DNA from: Brenneria alni
Lineage (GTDB): Bacteria > Pseudomonadota > Gammaproteobacteria > Enterobacterales > Enterobacteriaceae
Direction of reading: 5' to 3'
DNA length: 64,000 bases
Assembly (NCBI RefSeq): GCF_003666245.1
Contig: NZ_MJLZ01000008.1
Coordinates: 1-64,000 of the forward strand
Within the stretch, counting starts at the first letter, position 1. The number at the start of each line of letters is the position of its first letter. The notes under the pieces are model-generated. The model made no database searches, had not been told where the DNA came from, and saw only the letters and a program-made list of their open reading frames with translations. The position numbers and the translations under genes are program-made. Shown here one piece after another: positions 44,188 through 52,052 of this stretch.

Positions 44188-45902
44188 CAATGTGACATCC
44201 AGTGAGAGGGTTTAGATCGGTCGATAGGTTTGGGTTTCGGACGCGCCGGCATACGGGCGCGCATTTCCTGTGCGATGGCGTAGCTCATGACCTGATCGTC
44301 AAAACAGCCGGTTTGCGCATTCATCCGGCCTTTCGGGTCATAAACATAGGTGTTCAGTTCATTGATGGTGCCGATCCAGCGAATGCCAGACACGTTTTCA
44401 CGTAACAGGGTTTTCAATCCCTCAACCACAATCGGCTTACTCTGCTTCGTGGTGAGCCAGCCGAGTTTAGGCGTCTCATCATCGTTATCGCGATCAAGGT
44501 ATTGCTCGGCGTAAATAGCGCGCACCGGATAAATATCACGCAGCTTCTGCAATACTGCATGACCATGATTGTTACGTTCCGGGCCAATGAAGGCGGTGTT
44601 ATACCAGGTGCCGATATGCGCCAGCAGTTGAGCGAACAACTCCGCATCCAGATGACCGAACCAGTGCGCCATCTGTTCGCCGTTAGATTTTTTCACCACG
44701 TCAAATGATGATCGGTCGCCGTTTTCCAGCCCCTCTGCAATGTCCGCGCCAATGGCGTAATCTTCATCAGGATCCGGCAGTTCCCAAACCAGCAGATGAT
44801 TTTGTAACGTGCGCTGAAGCTCTTCTTTGTCGCCCCCGCGCAACGCCTGAACTTTTAAGCGCTGGCCTGTAACCGGTTCCACATCATAAACAATCGCCGG
44901 AGGCTTACACTTCCCTTCGGCTTTCATTACGTTAATCGCCGGGAACACGCGGCGGCCAGAGGTCAGAAAGGCTTCCTGCGGCGTGGAAGGAAATTCCTGT
45001 TTCATTTCCTCGCCCTGCTCAACCTCTTTGCGGATATACCATTGCTTTTGCTCATCACTCAGCGTGACGTGCATGGTTTCTTCTACCGCCGCGAAGTACT
45101 CCTGATGGTATTTGCTCAGGCGCAGGCCACCTGCCGGAACAGGCGCAACATATTTCGGATCGTCAAACCACGGATAGAAATGAAACTTATAATCCTGCAT
45201 CGTCAACTCAATGCCGGACTGCGCCAATTCTAAAGCGCGGGTGCTCATGGTATGAAAATCGCCGCCAACGCCTTCCGCTGTGGACTCATCGAACACAATA
45301 CAACCATCATGTACCGCGTTCAGCGTACCGGTACGCACCTCTTTGGCCTTCGCAGGATACTTGGCGCAGATTTTACCGTGCTCGGAAATATGCAGCCGTT
45401 GAACCGTGCCGGAGCGGAAGGACGTCGCCACCTGAATACTGGAACCATGCGAAAACAGGATGTAACCGCCGTTGGCACCGCTGCGCCGCTCATTGATCTT
45501 GAATGTCGAACGCAACCAACCCGGCAGATTGTCAAAAGGTATCGATATCTTGGTACGGAAAATTTCACCGGCGGCAACTTTGTCCTGCGCGATGATCCCG
45601 CATTTCAAGTTCTTGTTGAACAGCGCCTGGTCAAGCAGATAGATATCAATCGCGGTGGAAAATCCCAACTGGCGCGCCTTGAGAATGATGTTTCGGTAAT
45701 GCATGTTCTGGAACAGCCGACGCTGCGCCGGACGCATCCTAAACGTGACCAGTTGGCCTTTCTCGTTCTCAATCTTATACAGATTGTTGAGCCGCCACCA
45801 CGGATTGCTCAGTTTGGACAAAACAAAAAGGCGCTGCTGCGCCTCGGTCATACTGTCCAGTTCGTCTTCAACCAAACCGGCATCGTAATGCGGTGTTGTC
45901 AT
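44187..45902 (-). CDS. Terminase large subunit
   Basis: 571 residues. ATPase part: Walker A-like KARQLGFST (75-83), Walker B-like RLHISEHGKI with Ser-Glu in place of the usual Asp-Glu, coupling segment FDESTAEGVGGDF. Nuclease part: GADIAEGLENGDRSSF with the first catalytic Asp, and GPERNNHGHAV, CFDDQVMSYAIA further on. Packages DNA into proheads together with the small subunit, whose gene overlaps its start by four bases. Confidence 0.9.
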   Translation of the reverse strand: MTTPHYDAGLVEDELDSMTEAQQRLFVLSKLSNPWWRLNNLYKIENEKGQLVTFRMRPAQRRLFQNMHYRNIILKARQLGFSTAIDIYLLDQALFNKNLKCGIIAQDKVAAGEIFRTKISIPFDNLPGWLRSTFKINERRSGANGGYILFSHGSSIQVATSFRSGTVQRLHISEHGKICAKYPAKAKEVRTGTLNAVHDGCIVFDESTAEGVGGDFHTMSTRALELAQSGIELTMQDYKFHFYPWFDDPKYVAPVPAGGLRLSKYHQEYFAAVEETMHVTLSDEQKQWYIRKEVEQGEEMKQEFPSTPQEAFLTSGRRVFPAINVMKAEGKCKPPAIVYDVEPVTGQRLKVQALRGGDKEELQRTLQNHLLVWELPDPDEDYAIGADIAEGLENGDRSSFDVVKKSNGEQMAHWFGHLDAELFAQLLAHIGTWYNTAFIGPERNNHGHAVLQKLRDIYPVRAIYAEQYLDRDNDDETPKLGWLTTKQSKPIVVEGLKTLLRENVSGIRWIGTINELNTYVYDPKGRMNAQTGCFDDQVMSYAIAQEMRARMPARPKPKPIDRSKPSHWMSH

Positions 45903-46732
45903 TGCGCCAGCATTCCATCATCCGGCATTGAGTGAATATCACGCACAACATCCGTAAGCGGCGTGGTTACATCTTTGCTTTCCGCCGTCAGTTTTTCCGT
46001 TTCCGCTTTCAACTTGGCGGTGGCCGCCTTGATGCGGTAGGTGTCGGCAGTCAGCCGGGGAACATTCACCGCATCAAGCTGCAATTTACTCAGGCTGTTT
46101 TCCAGCGATTCGATACGGGCAATGTTGCGATCAAGCCCCTGCTCGGCTTTGAGCATTTTGTCATACAGATCGATACGGGTTTCAACGTCCGGCGCGTTCT
46201 GTAAATCCTCCATTATTTTGTTCAACGTCTTGGTGACAGACAGTGCGCGGGCGCGGGTGAAAATTAGTTCGTCGCGCAGATCGGATTCTTTGGCGGCGTC
46301 GAAAAGTTCGTCGGCGTGGAGGTATTGGGCGTAGGCGCCGTGCTTTGTAGCGTATTGATGACCTTTCACAAACGGGCTGACAACATTGGGATTGCCGGGG
46401 TTGCCTTCCGTGAAGCGCCCTTTTTCATCCCGCCCGTTTAATCCCGCTTCTGGCCTTGAGGCGTCGGCACCGTCGTCGAACGCGTCCGTCGATTCATCTT
46501 CATCGTCCCGTTGTACATTCCCGCCTTTTGCGCATTTCTGCGCACTTTTACCTTTCTGCGCACTGTGCGCAGTTTTGCGCACTTTCTTCTGCGCAGAACG
46601 GGGCTTGATGTACCGACGTGCCGACTGATAGTTAAGACCATGTTCCTCACACCACTGTTGGGCGGTGATACCAGTCTCCGCATTATCAGCCAGAAAAGCT
46701 GCCAGCAATGCATCCCAATCGTGTTTTGCCAT
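45899..46732 (-). CDS. Terminase small subunit
   Basis: 277 residues. An N-terminal helix-turn-helix-like part (MAKHDWDALLAAFLADNAETGITAQQWCEEHGLNYQSARRYI) is followed by a basic linker with repeated SAQK, an acidic stretch (DDEDESTDAFDDGADAS), the terS-type phrase GRFTEGNPGNPNVVSPFVKGHQYATKHGAY, and a C-terminal coiled coil. The linker codons contain six TGCGCA sites. Directly upstream of terL. Confidence 0.85.
   Translation of the reverse strand: MAKHDWDALLAAFLADNAETGITAQQWCEEHGLNYQSARRYIKPRSAQKKVRKTAHSAQKGKSAQKCAKGGNVQRDDEDESTDAFDDGADASRPEAGLNGRDEKGRFTEGNPGNPNVVSPFVKGHQYATKHGAYAQYLHADELFDAAKESDLRDELIFTRARALSVTKTLNKIMEDLQNAPDVETRIDLYDKMLKAEQGLDRNIARIESLENSLSKLQLDAVNVPRLTADTYRIKAATAKLKAETEKLTAESKDVTTPLTDVVRDIHSMPDDGMLAQ
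46529..46595. repeat. Cluster of six TGCGCA palindromes in terS, possible packaging site
   Basis: TGCGCA at 46529, 46539, 46557, 46566, 46576 and 46590: six copies in 67 bases. Phages that package from a pac site often carry it within or near terS. However, the protein repeat SAQK is encoded here and explains some copies (tctgcgcag). The site role is therefore tentative. Confidence 0.4.
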
Positions 46733-46752
46733 AACGTCCTACTGAATAAACA

Positions 46753-46941
46753 TTATCGAACCACCTCTGGGAAGTGGCTCTGTAATGCCTTACTCCGAGC
46801 ATTCCGGTTGAGGTTCGAACGCCAAGTCGATATTCCCTTTGCGGCTGCCAAAATTTCTAATGTGCTGGCCACCAACCGACCGCGCTCATCTCTGCGAGCA
46901 GCAGACATTAGGGCGCTGGATATTAGTTCGCGTTGTCTCAT
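46753..46941 (-). CDS. Small hypothetical protein before terS, 62 residues
   Basis: MRQRELISSALMSAARRDERGRLVASTLEILAAAKGISTWRSNLNRNARSK..., basic and helical. TGAGGA lies six bases before the ATG, a good ribosome-binding site, and terS starts 20 bases after its stop. No family recognised. Could be a small DNA-binding or packaging accessory protein. Confidence 0.5.
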   Translation of the reverse strand: MRQRELISSALMSAARRDERGRLVASTLEILAAAKGISTWRSNLNRNARSKALQSHFPEVVR

Positions 46942-47014
46942 GCAAATCCTCAGTTAATGATTTGCACATACTGTATATAAACACAGCAACAGGAGCATCT
47001 CTACTTTAGTCCAG

Positions 47015-47557
47015 CTATTGCAATGCTCGGTTTGATTCCTCAGCCCCTCTTATGCCAGCCAATTGTGTGTTTGCTTGTTCAATGGCAGTCAGTAACGGGT
47101 CAATCCAATAAACCGCCTGCCCATACGTCAATCGGCAGTCGGAGGCAACGGCACCAGAACCGGCTGTGTCAGTTCCGCCGGCAGTGGCGTGCATTGCGCT
47201 GGCACGTAAACGGTGCGCGTAGTCGAGCAACCGACCAGCGACATCATCAGGCACGCACTGGCGGCCAGCCGGGTCTTTCTTGATGATCGTCCGGTAGATA
47301 ATTTGTTTTTCATCGGATTGACCTTTGATGTTGATTGCGTACTGATTGGCTTGCCTTGCGATTTCGTTATAGCGCTGAAACTGGAACGCCTGTCCTGCGA
47401 TGATCGACTGCTGACTGGCGCTGACATCATCGGCTTGGGCTTTATCGCGCTCCGCAATATCCGCATCCCAGCGCAATCCCTGCACATACCACCCGGCGCC
47501 GAACGCAGCCGCCAGCGCGCCGCCGATCAGCAGCAGCTTAGTTTTCGTGGATAGCAT
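47015..47557 (-). CDS. Rz: Rz-like inner-membrane spanin
   Basis: 180 residues. N-terminal membrane anchor (TKLLLIGGALAAAFGAGWYVQGL, about 6-28) then a periplasmic coiled-coil region (ERDKAQADDVSASQQSIIAGQAFQFQRYNEIARQAN). It follows the endolysin gene and holds an Rz1 frame inside it, the classical spanin layout. It fuses inner and outer membrane in the last lysis step together with Rz1. Confidence 0.85.
   Translation of the reverse strand: MLSTKTKLLLIGGALAAAFGAGWYVQGLRWDADIAERDKAQADDVSASQQSIIAGQAFQFQRYNEIARQANQYAINIKGQSDEKQIIYRTIIKKDPAGRQCVPDDVAGRLLDYAHRLRASAMHATAGGTDTAGSGAVASDCRLTYGQAVYWIDPLLTAIEQANTQLAGIRGAEESNRALQ
47128..47313 (-). CDS. Rz1: Rz1-like outer-membrane lipoprotein spanin, embedded in Rz
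   Basis: 61 residues in another frame within Rz. Signal peptide with lipobox SLVGC (Cys29), then a short Pro-rich mature part (STTRTVYVPAQCTPLPAELTQPVLVPLPP), typical of Rz1. The ATG at 47313 has AAAGGT nine bases upstream. Entirely nested in the Rz gene, as in lambda. Confidence 0.82.
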   Translation of the reverse strand: MKNKLSTGRSSRKTRLAASACLMMSLVGCSTTRTVYVPAQCTPLPAELTQPVLVPLPPTAD

Positions 47558-47669
47558 GGTTTACCTGTTAAAAAGTGAAGGGATTGATGATGGCGAGTGA
47601 TTCAGATTTTGCGTAGCGTTATCAAATCACGGTTAATTTGAACATTTAATAACCAAACCGGAACGATAT

Positions 47670-48218
47670 TCAAAAGTTTAAGCAAAGTGCCTTTTCTTTC
47701 TCGCGCCGAGTAACCAGTCCCGCCAGGATTTCTTTTCCTGCATAAATCCATCGCGGCAATTGATTGCAGGCCGCCGTGTACGCCTGGTTAATCAAGTGGC
47801 GATACATCGTAGACCTAAGAAATTTCGTGCATCCGACATTAAAAATAAAACTCCCAATCCCATCGAATACACCTTGCGGCAATTGCTTTCCCAGCTTTCG
47901 CTCTACATTGGCCTCAATACAGTTCTGTGCATCCAGTTGATCTTCAGCAAACCACTGCGCGATTTGCTGATCGCTGGCCTGAGCAACCATACCCGAACCT
48001 TTCCCTGTGTGGCCGATGCCTTGCGTAACGATTTTTGCCGGACACAAATACGGATCCCGACGGCAACCTTCGGCATTGCCCATCACTTCCATTGCAGCCT
48101 GGCTGAAGCGTAAGCTGTTTCCGGTCGCAGATTTATACTGTTCAGCGTTGTTCAGTACAATGCCAATAATCACGCTAACGGAACAGACAATGGCAGCCGC
48201 GATTTTACGTTCAGCCAT
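47670..48218 (-). CDS. SAR endolysin (GH24 lysozyme)
   Basis: 182 residues. Weakly hydrophobic N-terminal signal-anchor-release segment (AAAIVCSVSVIIGIVL, about 7-22). Catalytic Glu50 in GNAEG, Cys59 at the place of the T4 Asp20, and Thr65: the spacing 9/6 equals that of T4 lysozyme (11/20/26). The Glu/Cys/Thr form is known among SAR endolysins. Fits with the pinholin directly upstream: release from the membrane when it is depolarised starts lysis. Confidence 0.88.
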   Translation of the reverse strand: MAERKIAAAIVCSVSVIIGIVLNNAEQYKSATGNSLRFSQAAMEVMGNAEGCRRDPYLCPAKIVTQGIGHTGKGSGMVAQASDQQIAQWFAEDQLDAQNCIEANVERKLGKQLPQGVFDGIGSFIFNVGCTKFLRSTMYRHLINQAYTAACNQLPRWIYAGKEILAGLVTRREKEKALCLNF

Positions 48219-48220
48219 TC

Positions 48221-48469
48221 TTATTCCCCAGCCTTCAGATTAAATTCCTTGCGTTTGTAGTACCAATTCAACGCAAACGTACCGATGGTGCATACCATGC
48301 CGACGATGATTGCCCAATCACTCAGCGTTAATACTGAAATAGCGTCAAATAACTGCCACGATGGTTGATTAGTTACCGATGAATATGCCTTTTCTGATAC
48401 GCCTGCGCCCGTTAAAGCGGTCCCGGTTCCATATGACAACTTGCTATATATCGAGCTCATTCGCCTCAT
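48221..48469 (-). CDS. Pinholin (phage 21 S-like) with dual start
   Basis: 82 residues from 48469, or 79 from the second Met at 48460. The start MRRMSSIYSKLSYGTGTALTGAG recalls phage 21 S (MKSMDKISTGIAYGT...). Two hydrophobic segments: a mild first one (about 15-30, Gly/Ser-rich) and a stronger second one (about 55-73, DWAIIVGMVCTIGTFALNWYY), then a basic tail. Two Met with two Arg between them look like the holin/antiholin dual start. A GGTGAGG site lies before the first ATG. Ends two bases before the endolysin start. Confidence 0.78.
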   Translation of the reverse strand: MRRMSSIYSKLSYGTGTALTGAGVSEKAYSSVTNQPSWQLFDAISVLTLSDWAIIVGMVCTIGTFALNWYYKRKEFNLKAGE

Positions 48470-48510
48470 AGCCTCACCCCCGATTGTTCGGATGGCGCTG
48501 TGGTAGGAAA

Positions 48511-48540
48511 TAAAAAAACCTGCTGGGCGAACCATGCAGG
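48511..48540 (-). terminator. Second terminator in the late leader
   Basis: Minus strand CCTGC (48540) / GCAGG (48519) around a 12-base loop, then seven T. It follows the terminator of module D, so the lysis genes lie behind two terminators. Confidence 0.65.
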
Positions 48541-48555
48541 CTTGAGGACTGACCA

Positions 48556-48631
48556 ATAAAAAACCGGAGCAGCTTTTAAGGCATACTCCGGTATCTTTGG
48601 GGAATTTAGCGCGTATAGAGATTCAGGTCAA
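48556..48631 (-). promoter_or_regulatory. Late promoter pR'-like with leader terminator, module copy D
   Basis: Minus strand, directly after the Q gene: -35 TTGACC (48631-48626), 17-bp spacer ending ATACGCGC, -10 TAAATT (48608-48603), then CCCCAAAGATACC and a terminator stem ACCGGAG/CTCCGGT with six T. This is the place and design of a Q-controlled late promoter: a constitutive promoter whose short transcript stops at once unless Q loads. The ACGCGC in the spacer is kept in copies B, C and D, and could be the Q-binding element. Confidence 0.75.
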
Positions 48632-48637
48632 TTGGGT

Positions 48638-49453
48638 TTATATCACGTCTTCTATTTCATTATGAATTTGATTGCTCAGAACATTAGCCGCTTGGGATTC
48701 TTCGATATACAACCATCGCATACACCGCTTCACCAGATCCAGATACTCCGACCATTCGCCCGCCGGTATCACAGCCCCTGTGATAGCCATAGATTTTCGC
48801 AGATGCTCAAACGTTGCCGTAATCCGGCCATGTCCGCCACATTCATTACACAACACAACGGCTGGCCGTAACGTTTTCCCAGTGCCGTTACAGCGTGGAC
48901 AAACATTGCTCTGCGCAGCCTGATGCTCAGACCATGTGCGTAATACCGCACGCTCGACTTCAACTCTTGCTAATAATTGATCTATCTGCTGGCCGATACG
49001 TTGATACTCATCATCGCTGACACGATCCCGACCGCGCAGCTTTTCCAGTTGCTTGATTTCAGCCTGAAGCGCATCGGTATTCTTACGTGTTTGTGATGAT
49101 CGGATGCCATATCTGCGCAGTAACTTAGCAATGTGGTCGATTTGCGCAGGTAAATTCCGCTCCAGCACCATGCTTAACGCAAGTTGGCAGGCGGTGATCG
49201 CCAATTCTGGATGAGGCCGGGCATTTACCCAATTTGTAATAGCAGCCCGAATACGCTGTTCTGCATGGCTATCGTGCCGATACTTTGCCATCAGTAGATC
49301 GAAACCAACAGAATGATGGTGTTGTGCTGCGGCGAACGCCCCCAATATCTGCTCTTTGGTGAGGATTGCACGTCCGCGCCCCACATTCAGTGATTCAATG
49401 CTCATGCAGCGCGGATCGTGCATTTTGACAAGTTGTTCTATGGCTATGGTCAT
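48638..49453 (-). CDS. Q: Q-type late antitermination protein
   Basis: 271 residues from the ATG at 49453 (GGGACTGACCAA just upstream; a longer start at 49477 or 49522 is possible). A zinc-finger with CPRCNGTGK and CNECGGHGR (four Cys in two CxxC pairs) lies at about 180-215, within a helical, basic protein. Phage Q proteins of the 21/82 kind have such fingers. The position between the nin-like region and the lysis cassette, with promoter module D right behind it, strongly supports the role. Confidence 0.8.
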   Translation of the reverse strand: MTIAIEQLVKMHDPRCMSIESLNVGRGRAILTKEQILGAFAAAQHHHSVGFDLLMAKYRHDSHAEQRIRAAITNWVNARPHPELAITACQLALSMVLERNLPAQIDHIAKLLRRYGIRSSQTRKNTDALQAEIKQLEKLRGRDRVSDDEYQRIGQQIDQLLARVEVERAVLRTWSEHQAAQSNVCPRCNGTGKTLRPAVVLCNECGGHGRITATFEHLRKSMAITGAVIPAGEWSEYLDLVKRCMRWLYIEESQAANVLSNQIHNEIEDVI

Positions 49454-49562
49454 TTGGTCAGTCCCGGCGATGGTCATGGGACTGATTCTATGTAGTTGCC
49501 CCCTATATTGCAAAAACCGCAACGATCATTCTAACCATATCATTTATTGCAAAAATGCCCCA

Positions 49563-50141
49563 TCACACCCGCACCAACCTCTCTCGACTCACTTTACCTT
49601 CAACAAATCCCGTCGGCTGGTAACCGAGGTCGGTAGCAATGCCGTTGGCGATGGACCGAAACGTATTCCCACGCCCTTTCAATTCAACACAACCGCCGAA
49701 AACGGTATCGTAGACACGCACCTGCACCAGGTAACGATATTCATCGGTCGCTGGAAGGTCCGACAAATTAACTGAGGGACTGTGATTAGCATGTTGGTCG
49801 CTGGATCTCTGGCTGATTTTTTCAACCTCACGATCCAGAACATCCAACACCCATTTGCGGAATTCTTTGGCTACCGGTGTGCGGGCGAACATGGCGATCA
49901 GGTGGGCACCACGTAGGGAGAAGATGCGTGCTGTTTTTTGGAGGTTTCCCGAGACCGTCAATTTGACCGTCTCGGACATCTGTGGTGAAAACTCGTCGCT
50001 ATTGCGTGCATAGACGCGGCTAATGGCGTTGTCGTTTTTGTATCCCAACGCATGGGCGATGTCGGCAGCAGAAAGCCAAGTTTGGTTATTGCGAATGATG
50101 ACGTCGAATTGATGATCGTGGAATGTGAGTTGATCAGCCAT
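49563..50141 (-). CDS. Bro-N domain protein (antirepressor-like)
   Basis: 192 residues from the ATG at 50141, with a perfect AGGAGGT. Bro-N domain at 1-105: FDVIIRNNQTWLSAADIAHALGYKNDNAISRVYARN, then RIFSLRGAHLIAMFARTPVAKEFRKWVLDVL. A C-terminal part with DEYRYLVQVRVYDTVFGGCVELKGRGNTF is phage-specific. It is a second Bro-N protein besides Ant at 25.5 kb. The long structured leader upstream may control it. Confidence 0.82.
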   Translation of the reverse strand: MADQLTFHDHQFDVIIRNNQTWLSAADIAHALGYKNDNAISRVYARNSDEFSPQMSETVKLTVSGNLQKTARIFSLRGAHLIAMFARTPVAKEFRKWVLDVLDREVEKISQRSSDQHANHSPSVNLSDLPATDEYRYLVQVRVYDTVFGGCVELKGRGNTFRSIANGIATDLGYQPTGFVEGKVSRERLVRV

Positions 50142-50298
50142 GATAACCTCCTGATATGTTTTCAGTTTGCGGCCATCAGTTAGTAGCTGGTGGCCGGGTG
50201 TCAACTAGAGCCATATCAGAAGCTCCGGGCATATTTCCCTTGCGGGTATTGTATTACGCCTCTCCACCCGGCCTTTGGGTGCGATTATGCCGAATTGC

Positions 50299-50382
50299 AG
50301 GCATAAAAAAGCCGCAAAGCTATCGGGTGCGGGTGACCGCTGATATGTTCTAGTGCAGTCACTATGCGATAGCTGGTGCGGC
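50299..50382 (-). ncRNA. Structured RNA / complex terminator upstream of the Bro-N gene
   Basis: Minus strand: GCCGC..AGCTATCG (50382-50367) pairs with CGATAGCT..GCGGC (50325-50311), with an inner stem GTGACTGC (50362-50355) / GCGGTCAC (50340-50333), and a run of six T at the 3' end. The two nested stems fill about 70 bases, much larger than a plain terminator. It lies between the Rap1a-type gene and the Bro-N gene and could be a small RNA or a regulated leader. No known family recognised. Confidence 0.5.
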
Positions 50383-50401
50383 GTTGTCAAGGTTGTGGGT
50401 A

Positions 50402-50758
50402 CTACTTCTTGTTCTTGCACGGAAAAGCCTGAGACAACGCCAGCACCGACAGATCCAAGGCTGATTTGCTCCGGCTTTCTGGGTGACTCATCACATACTT
50501 TCCAACGACATCACTCACTTGACTAACAGTAAAATTCCCGGTTGACGGGATACAAAAAAGATACCCATTACCAAACTCGAACACACCAGCCACGTACCCT
50601 ATAAGTTGGCGCCTATTAAGATAGTCACTGTCAGTTGCCGTTCCTAATACGACTCTATTGTGGGATTCTGCCCACTGATTTAATTCGTTTCCGTCATAGA
50701 ACCCAGCACCAGCCGAAAAAGACATTCCCAGCAGCCCCACCAGCAATAACCTTTTCAT
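50402..50758 (-). CDS. Rap1a/Tai-family immunity protein
   Basis: 118 residues. Signal peptide (about 1-18, ending SAGAG), then FYDGNELNQWAES, IGYVAGVFEF, LFCIPSTGNFTVSQVSDVVGKYVMSHPESRSKSALDLSVLALSQAFPC. The pattern F-x-x-G-N-x-L, G-Y-V-x-G-V, F-C-I-P and the closing A-F-P-C with two Cys matches the Rap1a/Tai immunity family, which protects from type VI amidase effectors in the periplasm. It is odd in a nin-like phage region; no effector gene is beside it. Confidence 0.75.
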   Translation of the reverse strand: MKRLLLVGLLGMSFSAGAGFYDGNELNQWAESHNRVVLGTATDSDYLNRRQLIGYVAGVFEFGNGYLFCIPSTGNFTVSQVSDVVGKYVMSHPESRSKSALDLSVLALSQAFPCKNKK

Positions 50759-50819
50759 ACCATCCCCAGAGAAGAGAAATAATCCTCAAGATACACCGGG
50801 TTACGGCATGAAATCCACA

Positions 50820-51257
50820 TCAAGACAGGTATTCCTCTATCTCCGCCCGCGCCGCATCAAATCCATAACAGATCTCGGCTCGGTAGCCAGCAGAACGCAT
50901 CAATTCTTGCCACTCCAATTGTCCGGGCGTGGGCTTGCCGCCAGCGGCTTTCATTTCAATCCATAGTCCGGCATACCCGCCGCACGGCAGCGCCAGCAAC
51001 AAATCGCTGACGCCAGCACGCATGCCCAACCGTTTAGCGTCAGCCGCCGCCTTCGGCCCGCGCTTTCCTTCATTGGGGATATGAATCAGGTAGCGCCCCG
51101 GACGGATGCCGTTGACTGTGGCCATAGCCGCCCATTTAATCAGCGCCGCCTGCTCTTCCAGTTCCGGCTGATGGTAAACCTTTCGTGTCCTGCCGCCGCG
51201 CATTTCCAGTTTTGCCCGCGTTCCTATGGCATCCAGCGCGTCGATTGAATTACGCAA
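50820..51257 (-). CDS. VRR-NUC domain nuclease
   Basis: 145 residues from the TTG at 51257, with AGGAGG right upstream; the start lies inside the end of the previous gene. VRR-NUC elements: EEQAALIKWAAMA, GRYLIHIPNEGKRGPKAAADAKRLGMRAGVSDLLLALP (D in GVSDL), LWIEMKAAGGKPTPGQLEWQELMRSAGY (E and K of the nuclease core). Common in phage nin regions, where it acts on DNA junctions or ends. Confidence 0.85.
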   Translation of the reverse strand: MRNSIDALDAIGTRAKLEMRGGRTRKVYHQPELEEQAALIKWAAMATVNGIRPGRYLIHIPNEGKRGPKAAADAKRLGMRAGVSDLLLALPCGGYAGLWIEMKAAGGKPTPGQLEWQELMRSAGYRAEICYGFDAARAEIEEYLS

Positions 51258-51582
51258 ACTTGCCTCCTTTCGCCGCCAGCATCTCTTCTTCGAACCAGAT
51301 ACGCCAGGTAGCATGCAGCGCGGCCAGATAAGTTTCCTCCTTTTCGCCGGGGCGCCAGTCATACGGCACACGTCCGTCGATCACGTCGTGGCACGCGGAG
51401 CACCCAAACACGGCAAAGAAATCATCTGACTTATACGCCATTCCGTGCGTTGTACTGGGCAGATGGCACAATACGGTGGTTTCCCGGTGGCAATTACAGA
51501 CGCCAGGGATCTGGAGGGTACAAACGCGACTGCGCGCTGAGTCGCACAGGATCTTCGCACGATAGGCCGGTGATTTAAGCAT
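51250..51582 (-). CDS. DUF1364 family phage nuclease-like protein
   Basis: 110 residues from the ATG at 51582 (AAGGGAAG upstream). Starts MLKSPAYRAKILCDSARSRVCTLQIPGVCN, with Cys/His pairs (CTLQIPGVCNCHRETTVLCHLPS, FGCSACHDVID) that bind metal as in HNH-like proteins. DUF1364 proteins are regular members of lambdoid nin-like regions. Overlaps its neighbours on both sides. Confidence 0.82.
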   Translation of the reverse strand: MLKSPAYRAKILCDSARSRVCTLQIPGVCNCHRETTVLCHLPSTTHGMAYKSDDFFAVFGCSACHDVIDGRVPYDWRPGEKEETYLAALHATWRIWFEEEMLAAKGGKFA

Positions 51583-52042
51583 CGTTCTTCCCTTTAATAG
51601 CTTCAATATCACCCACCCGCTTCAACACAAATTGCAGCTCCTGATTAGCAGAGTGAATCTGCCCATTAATCTCAGCGAGCCGATTCTGAGCATTTCGCAC
51701 TCGCCCTTTGCAATTAGCCTCTTCGCGCTTCAACTTCTCCAGCCCCTCTCGGTGCGATTTAATTTCCATTCGCAGCGAACGCAATTCCCATTCAACTTTT
51801 GTTTCCTGCTTCGCCAGCGCCAGCAGATGATCGAACGGCTCCAGCACTGCGCCGCACAGACGACATTTCACCGAACGTTCATGTTCAGAGACGATAACCC
51901 GCTCATGCCGGCACGTTCTCCCCTCCGGCTTCGGCGCCTCAACAAAATTCCGCATTTCTTTGATGTCGGCGTTGTCATCAAAGCGTTTGGTAAACTGCAA
52001 AACGTTGTCGCTGTCGTCTGGAAAATCCACATTATCGGTCAT
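51575..52042 (-). CDS. Zinc-ribbon and coiled-coil phage protein, 155 residues
   Basis: N-terminal acidic part, then CRHERVIVSEHERSVKCRLCGAVLEPFDHLLALA (a zinc ribbon, about 43-75), then a long coiled coil (LRSLRMEIKSHREGLEKLKREEANCKGRVRNAQNRLAEINGQI). Leader GAGGGCTGACCA precedes the ATG, as for several genes of this phage. Function unknown; it may organise nucleic acid or partner proteins. Confidence 0.65.
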   Translation of the reverse strand: MTDNVDFPDDSDNVLQFTKRFDDNADIKEMRNFVEAPKPEGRTCRHERVIVSEHERSVKCRLCGAVLEPFDHLLALAKQETKVEWELRSLRMEIKSHREGLEKLKREEANCKGRVRNAQNRLAEINGQIHSANQELQFVLKRVGDIEAIKGKNDA

Positions 52043-52052
52043 TGGTCAGCCC

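Noticed and set aside
45252..45935. 227-residue plus-strand frame opposite terL
   Set aside because: Antisense shadow of the terminase gene, which has Walker and nuclease motifs.
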